Shown here in pieces: positions 35,641 to 45,134 of a DNA stretch of 64,000 bases. Source of the stretch: Siphonodentalium dalli (taxonomy: Eukaryota; Mollusca; Scaphopoda; Gadilida; Siphonodentaliidae); the NCBI GenBank assembly GCA_032622095.1, contig CP136063.1:76301980-76365979 (forward strand), read 5' to 3'. A program made the translations under genes and the position numbers. The first letter of the stretch is position 1. Each line of letters opens with the position of its first letter. Below the pieces are notes generated by a model. That model had not been told where the DNA came from. It did not search any database and saw nothing but the letters and a program-made list of their open reading frames with translations.

Positions 35641-35677
35641 AACATATAGATCTCATTAATATACAAAGCAACAATTG

Positions 35678-36097
35678 TCACAGGCTGCGATTCTTACTGA
35701 ATTTCAGTGCTCCCATTTCAAATGGAAGTGGATTGTTTAAGAAGAACCCATTGTTTCCATGGCCTTCCGATATCAATCCCCTGCACCCCAAACTAATCAA
35801 CTGTACTGCCTCCGTGGCTATCAAATTAGCTATTTTTGGCCAAAAATTGCCTGAATACCAAATAGGGAACACCAATGTTCCCTCGGCTTTGTCTGAAACC
35901 ATTTTATTGATTGTTTTTTTAATCATCTTGGGTGGTGGCACCCGCCAATTATTATCTCCCGACCAATCTTGGGAAAATGCGTCTATAGCTTCTGTCCCTG
36001 GACACCACCATTTTGAATTGAAACAGTCTAAATTCTTATTATAATCACAAGAAAATCGATCAACTGTGTAAGGACCCCCATTTCCGGTCCAACATAA
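35678..36097 (-). pseudogene. C-terminal part of the element's pol in a shifted frame
   Basis: After the T run that ends the main ORF, the +1 frame is open for about 140 codons. It carries the Trp- and Pro-rich region that follows RNase H in DIRS/Ngaro pol proteins as I recall them: FNSKWWCPGTEAIDAF, then VPPPKMIKKTI, then GTLVFPIWYSGNFWPKI. The stop is at 35678, 37 bp before the recombinase ATG. The break could be a real mutation, a programmed +1 shift, or a base-call error in the homopolymer. The tail itself looks intact. Confidence 0.8.
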
Positions 36098-38837
36098 AAA
36101 ACGTATCTTTGCAAATTTTCCAGTCGTCTGAATCTGAACATTTGCTCAACCTGTCTGCCTGAGTGTTTTCCTCTCTAGGAATCCACGTAGGCAACAGCTT
36201 GATGCCATGTGAAGAACAGACATCCGATATATCCAGCGCCACTCGCTGCAAGTGTTCCATTCTACTACCGACTTTGGCTATTTGAGCTGCCGCTTTATTA
36301 TCGGTATACCATGTTATACGCTCCCCTTGTAATGTCGAACCTTTCGATGCGCAATATCTATGCATGGCTTCCAGTTCGCGCCAAGTTGAACTCAATCCAA
36401 CTTCCGTCTCTGACCATGACCCTGTCACTTCAGAACCGAGCACCCCTTCCGAATACCCACCGTATCCGAAACTTGATGCATCGGTAAACACACTTCCAGT
36501 GTTATCTGGACTTACCAAGTCCTGACCATTCAACGACTGAATGTTTTCCCGCCAAAACCTCAACTCCGCTGAGGCCTCCTGCCCAACGGGCACCAACGCG
36601 TCCCAACTAGCTCTGTAAGCTAACGCGCCGTATATGTATCGACTCTTCAGTCTAACCACGCTATCCACCGCGCCGTGCATCGATAATAACTGGCCGCTGA
36701 TGGCCGCTAGCGCTCGCGCTTTCGCGAAACCGTTTTGTTCAATAACCAATTTCTCTATGCTGATTATTGCCCCGATGAAACGGCGAACCCTTTCCCCCGA
36801 CACAGATACTCTTCCTGAGTCCATGTCCCAATCCAAACCGAGCCACTTGATCTGCGAAATTGGAATCCAAACGCATTTCTTATAAGAAATAAGAAACCCC
36901 AAACTTATCAAATCATTCTCGACCATTCTACTCAATTCCATCGCCCTCTTGACCCCTTTGGCTCCCCCTAACCCGTCGTCCAAATACATGACAACTTTGT
37001 GACCTTGTGACCTCCAAAATTTAGTGACTACTCGCATTAATTTTGTAAAAATGTGAGCAGCTACTGAAATTCCAAACGGAAGAACATTATACACATAATA
37101 ATCTGTTCTACCTGACGAAACCGACGTCCATGCGAATCCCAGATATGTTCTGTACGATTCCCGTATCTCTATTATATGGTAAGCACTTTTCAAATCAAAA
37201 GTAAACATCAAATCTCCTTTCGAAAATAATTCCCTAGCCACCTCCCCGTTCTCCAAACGAAATTTAAACTTCGCGAGATTTGGATTTATGTGGCGGCAAT
37301 CCAGTACCAATCGCTTTTTTCCCTCCCTATTACAAGCAACCGTTAAAGGATTTACTACTTCCGGTTTTTCCGATACCCGTGCAATGCAATCTAAACTGAT
37401 CAGTTTACCGATTTCTTCCGAAACGAAATCTTTATTTTGCAAAGCCGATCTATTGTTCTTCATCTCGGAAGTCTGGGGTATACTTATAAAAGGCAGCTTG
37501 TAGCCCTCGCTAACGATTCCTTTTATGTAATCAGACGCACCTAAATGCTCCCACCGAGCGTAACATTCCTTCAAACGCCCCCTTGGGCTTTGCGAGCTAT
37601 GATACTCGACGCGATCTATTCCGATCTGCCGACCGACCTTCGCGTTACACGGCCTCTGACCAATTTCCATTTCGTCTGAATCTCTGGCCGTAAGCTCTCC
37701 GTCGAGCAAGCACCCAGTGCTTTTACTTAAACCCCTTAAACTGAGGGTTTCCGATATTAACTCGCTTTCCGCGTTGACAATAGCGCTCCGCGTTGAAGCG
37801 ACTCCTTTGTTTACACAAGCATTTGCTTTGTCGCCTGAATTACCAACGCTGTGAACATCTACAGTCACGCCTGACTGCACGCCTACCGCTTCCGATTTGC
37901 CCACGATTGATCCGCTATGCGTCTCGACCACTACCGCTTCTGGTATAATACGACAACCCGTGTTATCTGAATTACTGTCAGAATGAACAATTTTTAGCAT
38001 ATTCATTTCCTCGCCGCTGACCGACCGCCGCTCGACAATGCTATCTTTTGTCGATTCGCCTGAATTACACACCGTGTGTTTACCTTTCAACGGTCGTGCT
38101 AGCGCTGTTTTCGAACCGGTGTTATTGTTCTCGTTCGCGAACTCGCTTCGCGGTACCCCCTGCCCTAATAAACTAAGATATATTCTACTTATCTTTTGGT
38201 TTGTGGCAGCCGAGAACCGCTTGTCACATTCGTTTTTCCAGTGCCCTGGAACCCCACACGCAAAGCAAAGTCCTGGCTTCCTGCTAGGCTGTTTGACCCC
38301 TCCGCCAACCGCTGCTGGGTTATGAGACGCAGTTGTCGCCGAAGAAACTGAAGTTCTGGAAATTTTCCTCTTCTTCGCTTTCTGCTGTGCCCTCGCCTCC
38401 GCTTTGTGTATACGCTTCTCGTCTTCCGAATCAGAAGCCAGCTGATTGCCCTCGTATTCTCCTACGACTCGCCATCCCAATTCTGATGAATCTGCCAATT
38501 TAATCAGCTTCTGTCTGTGATTGAGCAAGTCCATACCTGACTTAAGTGCATCTGAAGCTGCATCGGTAGCTTCGCTCAGTTCCGCTGATGCGAGATGCTT
38601 TTGGGCCTCTCGTATCTTCCCCATGACTTTGTTATTCAGGTTATGTTGTTCTTCATGTGCCGTTTTCTTGAATTTGAACGTTTCTTGAGGCGGCACTGCT
38701 GCTTCCTCTCTTGGTGCAGCTCCAGCAACTAGCTTGCGGTCAATAAGCTTTGCTAAGCTTTTTAACAGATCGGTCTGCGATTCCCTGATGGCGTCGCTTA
38801 TTTTTGCGTCGACGTCCATTTTGTGAAAACTCAGCAA
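36060..38837 (-). CDS. Gag-like / reverse transcriptase / RNase H polyprotein of the DIRS-order element
   Basis: A 925-codon ORF. Residues ~7-160 are a charged Gag-like region with ADSSELGWRVVGEYEG and LASDSEDEKRI, typical of DIRS-like Gag as I recall it. A CCHC zinc knuckle is at C191, C194, H199 and C204. RT spans ~470-680 with the motif A Asp at 548 (FTFDLKSAYH) and YLDD at 618-621. RNase H has D786 (FTDAS), E821/E823, D846 (WYTDN) and D895 (QADRLSK). The first ATG is 3 bp inside A1; the second, at residue 7 (MDVDAK), is the more likely start. The frame ends at 36060 because of a T run (plus-strand A run near 36096); homologous coding sequence continues in another frame to 35678. Confidence 0.93.
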   Translation of the reverse strand: MLSFHKMDVDAKISDAIRESQTDLLKSLAKLIDRKLVAGAAPREEAAVPPQETFKFKKTAHEEQHNLNNKVMGKIREAQKHLASAELSEATDAASDALKSGMDLLNHRQKLIKLADSSELGWRVVGEYEGNQLASDSEDEKRIHKAEARAQQKAKKRKISRTSVSSATTASHNPAAVGGGVKQPSRKPGLCFACGVPGHWKNECDKRFSAATNQKISRIYLSLLGQGVPRSEFANENNNTGSKTALARPLKGKHTVCNSGESTKDSIVERRSVSGEEMNMLKIVHSDSNSDNTGCRIIPEAVVVETHSGSIVGKSEAVGVQSGVTVDVHSVGNSGDKANACVNKGVASTRSAIVNAESELISETLSLRGLSKSTGCLLDGELTARDSDEMEIGQRPCNAKVGRQIGIDRVEYHSSQSPRGRLKECYARWEHLGASDYIKGIVSEGYKLPFISIPQTSEMKNNRSALQNKDFVSEEIGKLISLDCIARVSEKPEVVNPLTVACNREGKKRLVLDCRHINPNLAKFKFRLENGEVARELFSKGDLMFTFDLKSAYHIIEIRESYRTYLGFAWTSVSSGRTDYYVYNVLPFGISVAAHIFTKLMRVVTKFWRSQGHKVVMYLDDGLGGAKGVKRAMELSRMVENDLISLGFLISYKKCVWIPISQIKWLGLDWDMDSGRVSVSGERVRRFIGAIISIEKLVIEQNGFAKARALAAISGQLLSMHGAVDSVVRLKSRYIYGALAYRASWDALVPVGQEASAELRFWRENIQSLNGQDLVSPDNTGSVFTDASSFGYGGYSEGVLGSEVTGSWSETEVGLSSTWRELEAMHRYCASKGSTLQGERITWYTDNKAAAQIAKVGSRMEHLQRVALDISDVCSSHGIKLLPTWIPREENTQADRLSKCSDSDDWKICKDTFFMLDRKWGSLHS

Positions 38838-38839
38838 TA

Positions 38840-39044
38840 TTTAGAAACTTGATGACCGTACCTCGTTCGCTAGAAAGTGACGCTCTGGCATTGAACACGT
38901 GACATGCGAAATCAGAAACTCATCTCTGATTGGCCCTCACTGTCACGTGTTCAGTAAACAACTTTACTATCCCCGCCCATTTATTAACCCGTATCGTTCA
39001 AGACAAATGTTTTTCGCTATACTGCGAAACTCGAAAAACTATTA
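38840..39044 (-). repeat. Split direct repeat A1 (5' terminus)
   Basis: 205 bp, identical to A2 at 34191-34395. The outer end (plus strand ...AAAACTATTA) is the element's 5' boundary. It contains a pair of CACGTG-centred words (GAACACGTGAC and GTCACGTGTTC) in inverted orientation that may act as promoter or recombinase sites; this role is inferred. Confidence 0.95.
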
Positions 39045-39360
39045 TTATTATCTGAACATTTCCCTCAATACATTTGACTCAATCTTCACTTTTAATGTTT
39101 TTCGTCTGCTTATTTTACCTGAACACCCCTCAAAATCAATGATAAGCTACTCCATTGTATACTTTTATAACTGGATGGGAGAGTTCATTTAGTTGATAAA
39201 GGGTTAAATAAAGTCCTGGTATGTCTTGTTAAATTTGACAGTTCTACCATTCCGTGTACGAGAAGTTGTGGCTGCTGATGCTGCCATTCCTATCATCACG
39301 TTGTTGACAACCGCAACCGGCATGTCTTCTTCTGAGTCATCTGAAATGTATACCTACCAC

Positions 39361-39890
39361 AAACGCCAGGATATCTTGCCCCACCTACCCATTCCCAAAC
39401 AAAATTTCACTGTTTCCTAGGTGCTTGCCGGGATATCTTGTCCCACCAGATTCACAAACAAAAATCAACACCCCCCCCCCTAGACAAAAATTGGACAGAA
39501 TTCTGTTCCCTAGGCCCCCGAAAAAAACGGACAGAATTATGTTTCCTAGGCGCTTGCCATGATATCTTGCCCCACCCGTTCCCAAACAAAATCACCCCCC
39601 CCCCCTCCCCCAGAAAAAAATGTACATAATTCTGTTTCCAAGGCGCTTGCCAGGATATCTTGCCCCACCCATTCCTTAAATTTATTCAACCCTTCCCCAC
39701 ACCTAAAAAAATGGATAGCACTCCGCTTCCCAGGATATTTTGCCCCACCCGATTCACAGAAAAAAATTCAAGCCCCCCCCCCCCCCCCACGCCAGAACAA
39801 AATCGGGGAGCATTTTGTTTCCTAGGCGCTTGCCAGAGTATCTTGCCCCACCCGTTCTCAAACAAAATCACCCCACGCGCGAAGTCGGAA
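39361..39890. repeat. Minisatellite with poly-C tracts, ~6 units
   Basis: GCGCTTGCCAGGATATCTTG-type words at ~39367, 39425, 39552, 39643, 39732 and 39827, each followed by CCCCACCC and a C run of up to 16. Unit spacing is 60-125 bp. Confidence 0.8.
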
Positions 39891-40489
39891 GTGACGACAC
39901 CGGTTAATTAAAAGTTTGGAATTGGAACACAAATCAAATATAGTTTCCGGTTAACGACCGAAGAGACGCCGGTCGCGTTATGTGCGTTATGAGGCCGTTA
40001 TGATACGATTAATGTTACTTTATAATGGCATGGTGGTCGAATATGCCCAAGAAGCTATTCTACCCACTCATTCATACAGATAACTAGCACAAAATATTAT
40101 TTTGCTCCATCAAAACCTGCGTCCAAGATGTTTTGCTTGAACCCGAATACCAGTTAATTCGGGGGTATGAATCCCGTGTAAGCTTAGCTTTAAAACACCC
40201 TGAATCCCGCGTACCGAAAGGGGTGGGGTAATACCCTCCTACATTCTGATATTCAATCGAACATCACGTGCCACCCGTGCTCGCGATTAGATGCCACTAG
40301 CCATCCAATCGTGAACCCCGATTACATATTGTTTGCTATCAAATCCTTGGCGTATTGACTGGTATATTCACGGTGACAACTACTCTAAGTCGAGTCCCCA
40401 CTTCCCGTCACCATTACTCAACAAAAAGCTTTCCATGTTAAGCGTATTCTTGATATGGTGCGAATAAAAAGCGTTTAAAACCCGGAAAT

Positions 40490-41000
40490 TGCTATTACTT
40501 TGATGGGTATATAAAGCATATATAATAATGTATAGCATTTGTAAAGCGCCTTTCCCATGAGGCCCAAAGCGCTCAAAGTTTTTTACAATTATTACCCTGA
40601 TGAGCCTGAACATTCAGTAACCATCTACTGCTCCCCGGGGACAGGGGGAGGTACAGCCGGGAGTATGCCAGGATACCATATGGCTAGCATATACTGACAA
40701 GATCTTTCACTGCTCATTATCAGGTACCCTTGTAACGCATGGGTGGTGCAAAGCAGACACAGTACGAGCGACCTTGCTCAAGGGTCACAACTTGGCGCGA
40801 GATTCAAACAGTGTACAATCCAACAATTGCACACCGCTCAAATCGGCCAAGCCACTGTTGGAAACTCACAATAGACTACCAGCCAGCCGCGAACTCGCCT
40901 CGCTGTGTTGACAGCGAAGACAAGTTCGGGCACAAGTATTTACGTGTATTTATATGTAATTATAAAATATTCACGATGGCAACTATTCTAATTCGAGTCC
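40490..41000. repeat. Dispersed repeat, possibly SINE-like
   Basis: Contains AGCATTTGTAAAGCGCCTTT, ACCTTGCTCAAGGGTCACAA and GCGAGATTCAAAC. The last resembles a tRNA B-box on the minus strand, which hints at a tRNA-derived SINE. No clear A-box or tail; tentative. Confidence 0.4.
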
Positions 41001-41429
41001 CCATTTTTCTGTACGATGACTCAATAAAGAGGTTTCCCTGTTAAACCTATTCCCGATATGGTGCGAATAAAGAGCGTTTGTATATGTGATTACTTATTGA
41101 ACCTGATTATTATCCCTCCTTCAAAAATAGTTATATATAATTGGATGTTCAAACGGCCAACGTTTATGTCTTTTATAATGCTATTGTTATGCATAATTGA
41201 CACAAAGAGGTCGATAATATATGCCCAATGCCATGTATACATAGATAAACTGGCAAACAGCAAAAGGCACTGACAAATTGGTATAAATTCAAATATGTAT
41301 AAGGAATCGAAAATCGTAGTATCTTAGGGCTATCGCTTTGTTTGATACTAACGGAAATTCCGATTTTAACCAAATTTGGTGTGGTGACTCGGGGTTCACG
41401 GCGGATGTGGTCTGTATATATTGTTAGCT

Positions 41430-43780
41430 CCCATCTAGTAGATCAATATCAAGACCAATATGAAGTTTGGTGATGATCGGATGAGGGAAGTGGACTGTAT
41501 TGTGTGCTAAGGGAGTTAGTCATGCAAAGAGTAAAATCCAAAATGGCTGCCGGTGGCATGTGTTTTAACAACATTCGGAAAAAAACTAGATTTCTCCCAC
41601 CTCGTGGTCATCCCGAAGATCCCTGTGAAGTTCTGCGACGATCGGACAAGTAGGGTGTCGTCAGAAGGGTGTACCGAAGGGTTTTTTAATACAAAGAATA
41701 AAATCCAAGATGGCCACTGGCGGCCAACTTTGATGGCTCCCATCTAGAGGTCACCCTGATAATTTATATAAAGTTTGGTGATCAGATGAGGGATGTGTTC
41801 TGTAGGTTGTGCACAAGGATTTAGTCATGTAAAGAGTAAAATCCAAGATGGCTACCATGTTTTAAGGCTGAATGACCCAAAAATGACTCGTTCCCATCTA
41901 CATGTGAATGCTAAAATTCATAATGACCATCCCAAAGGTACGACCTGTACCCCGTGCCAAAGGATTTAGTCATGCAAAGAGTAAAATCCAGGATGGCTGC
42001 CGGCAGCCATGTTTTATGACCGAATGACCCCAAAATGACTCGTTCCCATCTACATGTCAATATTTCCATGCTGATGGATTGCATTTTGAAATCGTAGATG
42101 GCCGGAGGCGGCCATGTTTATCACCGAATAACCCCAAAATGACTCGTTTCCATCTGTAATTCAAAATCAACAGCCATGACAATTTTCATAATGATCCGAC
42201 CAAAGGCACGATTTGTAGCCCTTGCCAAAGGATTTAGTCATGCAAGAATAAAATCCAAGATGGCTGCCGCGGCCATGTTTTATGCCCCCAATATGACTCG
42301 TTCCCATCTGCATGTCAATTTTAACATCCATAACAAATTTCATGATGATCCGACCAAAGGTATACGACCTTAGCAAAGGATTTAGTCAAATGTAAAATCA
42401 AAGATGGCTGCGGGTGGCCACGTTTTATGGCCGAATGACCCCCGAAAATGACTCGTTACCATCTACATGTCAATATTAACATCCATGACAAATTTCCTGA
42501 TGGTCAGACGAGCACTCCGGCATGTGCTAATGGGTTGAATTTTGAAATGAAATTGGCCGCCATGTTTTTTTTTTCGTTGCCGAATTACACCAAAATGACT
42601 CGTTCCCATCTACATGGGGGGGGGGGGGGGGTGGTCGGAAAAAGTTTTCAGGCACGTATGCTGATTTTTTCCTTTCGACCCTTGTTTGGGACCCACCCAC
42701 CCCCGCGTCCAAACATTTTTCCGTTTTCGGCAGTTTTTTCCCCGACCATTTTTGGACAGCCACCCCTTTTAACACTAAAACAGAGATTTGCGTGGGGGAA
42801 ATTCACTGTAAACAGCTGTATATGAAATTATGTGCATACTATTTGTCATGGATGTTAACATTGATATGTAAATATGAACGAGTCATTTTGGGGTCATTCG
42901 GCCAAAATAAAACATGGCTGCCAGCGGCCTTCTTGGATTTCAAAATTCAATCCATGGGCTACATCCTCTACTGTTTGTCTGATCATCATGAAATTTTTCA
43001 TTTATGTTAATATTGACATTCTAATGTGTTTTAAGCCAAACTCATTGCAAAAACAGTCAAACATACTTGCAGGAAAAAAAATTGAGTTGCGGAATTGTTT
43101 GTTGGTCCCATCGACCACCCACCCCCCAGATCTACATGCCAATATTAACATTCATGACAAATTTCATGATGATCAGACAAACAGTACGGTCTGTTGCCCG
43201 TGCTAATGAATTGAATTTTTAAATCCAAGATGGCCACCGGCGGCCATGTTTTTGTGCCGAATCACCCCAAAATGACTCGTTTCCCATCCACATGTCAATG
43301 TCAACAGCCATGACAAATTTCATAATGATCCGACCAAAGGTGCTGCCTCCAGCCCCTGATAATGAAAATTGTTGACGGACGTCTCCACACACGACACACG
43401 TCGCACGACGGATACCAACCCATGGCAATAGCGCAAACTTTACAAAGTAAAGTTGTGCTAATACAATCCAAGATGGCTGCCGGTGGCCTTGTTTTTCATC
43501 GAAAATTGTTCATTTCGATAGCTCCCATCTAGATGTGATTCTAACCATACCTCTAAATTTTCAAAACAATTGCAGGGAGTCCCGGTGGAAATACAATTTG
43601 AATTCTAAGATGGCGGCTGACATCCATCTTTTTTAACGATGGCTCCCATCTAGAGGTCACCCTGAAGATCCGTATTAAGTCTGTGGATGATCGGATGAGG
43701 GAGGTGGCCTGTATGTTGTGCCGAAGGATTTAGTCATACAAAGAGTAAAATCCAAGATGGCTGCATGCGGAGTGAAGAGG
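41430..43780. repeat. AAGATGGC satellite array, units ~140-150 bp
   Basis: About a dozen units. Each has GTCATGCAAAGAGTAAAATC, then CAAGATGGCTGCCGGCGGCC and CATGTTTT, then CCCAAAATGACTCGTTCCCA, then ATGATCCGACCAAAGGTA. One unit at ~42865-43000 is inverted. A poly-G/GC-rich insert sits at 42616-42790. A copy at 43617-43627 reads exactly AAGATGGCGGC. Confidence 0.88.
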
Positions 43781-43867
43781 ACAATAATGTGCACACCTAT
43801 GTCTGCCACCAGGCCCCGCGGCTTTTCCGCGGTTGCGGGAGGATGTGGAAGGGCATTACGTCAAATA

Positions 43868-44598
43868 TTTAAAGGCCGCCGCACACGATGCGATATATAT
43901 ATCGCACGACAAATATCGGGCACCGGTTACGGGTCAAATCGCAGCGTGTGCTGTGGAAAATCGTACGACATTTTGTCGCACGATCGGCCCAGCAAGGAAT
44001 CAAATAATTTTGATTTTCTACGATCGAGTCGTACGATTTATTCGAAGTAGCCAATCAGATTCAACTATTAATCTGATCACGCGGCGATCAATCTGATCAC
44101 GCGGCGATCACATGTTTTCTTTCACAACAACATGGCGTCCATACAGTGTCCTTCAAAGTCAGAGTAGCGGGATATTTTGGACGGCGGAATACATTCATGC
44201 CTCTAGAATACATCTAAAATTTAAACAAGTGTACTAATATCTATTTGTGAATTTGTGTGGGGAATTAAATCAGGTACATGTATAGGGCCTACTAGTCTAT
44301 AGAACTACAAACACTTGTAATATTAATATTTATTGGGAATTAGTATTTGATATCTGCGATAAATACAAATATAGACCAATATACCACGTTAATAATACGG
44401 CAACCCACTGCATTCACGAGAAAGTAAACAACCAGATCGTACGATCCGATCGCATCGTTTTCGGTGGTCTACCGTAAGTGATAAAAACAGAAGTCGCACG
44501 ACTAAAATCGTACCGTGTGCGCACACAGATCTTACGTCGCAAGGGTCTGCGACAAATATCGTGCAACAAATATCGCATCGTGTGCGGCGGGCTTAACC
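43868..44598. mobile_element. TIR DNA element, ~730 bp
   Basis: The left end GCCGCCGCACACGATGCGAT pairs with the right end ATCGCATCGTGTGCGGCGGG. The subterminal regions are rich in CGTACGA/CGCACGA words on both sides. An internal AATCTGATCACGCGGCGATC unit is duplicated at 44069-44106. No transposase; non-autonomous. Confidence 0.75.
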
Positions 44599-45029
44599 GA
44601 GACGTCCCACGTAACACTCATTATTATTTCTAACGAATGCACTTGATTGCCTCTGGCTTCATGAAACACGATAGGAAGTCTGAAATCAGTTCCAACTCCT
44701 GTCATTAATTGTGTGAATCAGAAGTAATTAACTCTGAAACATAATAACATATTTCTTCATAAGAGGAAGCACAGAAATGAAGAATTAAACAGTTGGCTTA
44801 ATTCAAGTCTTGACCATCATCCGCCATATTCTTTTAAGCCAACTTGTCACATATTCTCCTCCGAGTTGTCACATATTCTCTTTCGTGTGTGATATATTTC
44901 GATCACTTTTGGCATGTAGTGTCGCCTGTCATCTCGAGAAAAAAATTAGCTGTAGAAGACGGTCAAGGCATCAAACAGTCTCATGTAAATTTACAAAAAC
45001 AATTCTCCAATAAATGCGGGCTGCATGTG

Positions 45030-45134
45030 TGTGCCGATGAATTCAATCTTGAAATAAAAGATGGTTGCTGGCGGCCATGTTTTTTAACGAATTTCGGAAA
45101 CAAATTGATGGCTCCCATCTCGAGGTCGCCCCGA
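45030..45134. repeat. AAGATGGC satellite unit, left of the 3.6-kb insertion
   Basis: AAAGATGGTTGCTGGCGGCC and CTCCCATCTCGAGGTCGCC, continued at 48700 by GATCCATATGAATTTTAGTG and ATCGGATGAGATAG. Confidence 0.7.

Larger units (their letters stand above)
33781..39044 (-). mobile_element. Complete DIRS-order (Ngaro/PAT-like) tyrosine-recombinase retrotransposon
   Basis: Seen: on the minus strand the order is A1 (39044-38840), a Gag-RT-RNase H ORF, a tyrosine recombinase ORF, B1 (34463-34396), A2 (34395-34191), 342 bp, then B2 (33848-33781). A1 and A2 are identical over 205 bp and B1 and B2 over 68 bp. This is the split direct repeat plan of Ngaro and PAT elements, unlike the inverted ends of DIRS1. 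Known: such elements make a circular DNA intermediate and integrate with the recombinase, leaving no target duplication. No duplication is visible here. No methyltransferase domain is seen. The identical repeats imply a recent insertion. The total length is 5264 bp. Confidence 0.93.
33678..39207. mobile_element. TTAA MITE (family 2), interrupted by the DIRS-order element
   Basis: The left part is 33678-33780, starting TTAACCCTTTCTATACT. The right part is 39045-39207, ending GATAAAGGGTTAA. Together they make about 266 bp with TTAA ends and CCCTTT termini, as in piggyBac-type non-autonomous elements. The interior has a palindrome (GTTCAACAAACGACC and its complement) whose right arm is split exactly where the retrotransposon begins. 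Confidence 0.75.

Noticed and set aside
35619-36044. Plus-strand ORF of 141 codons
   Set aside because: It is antisense to the retrotransposon pol tail.
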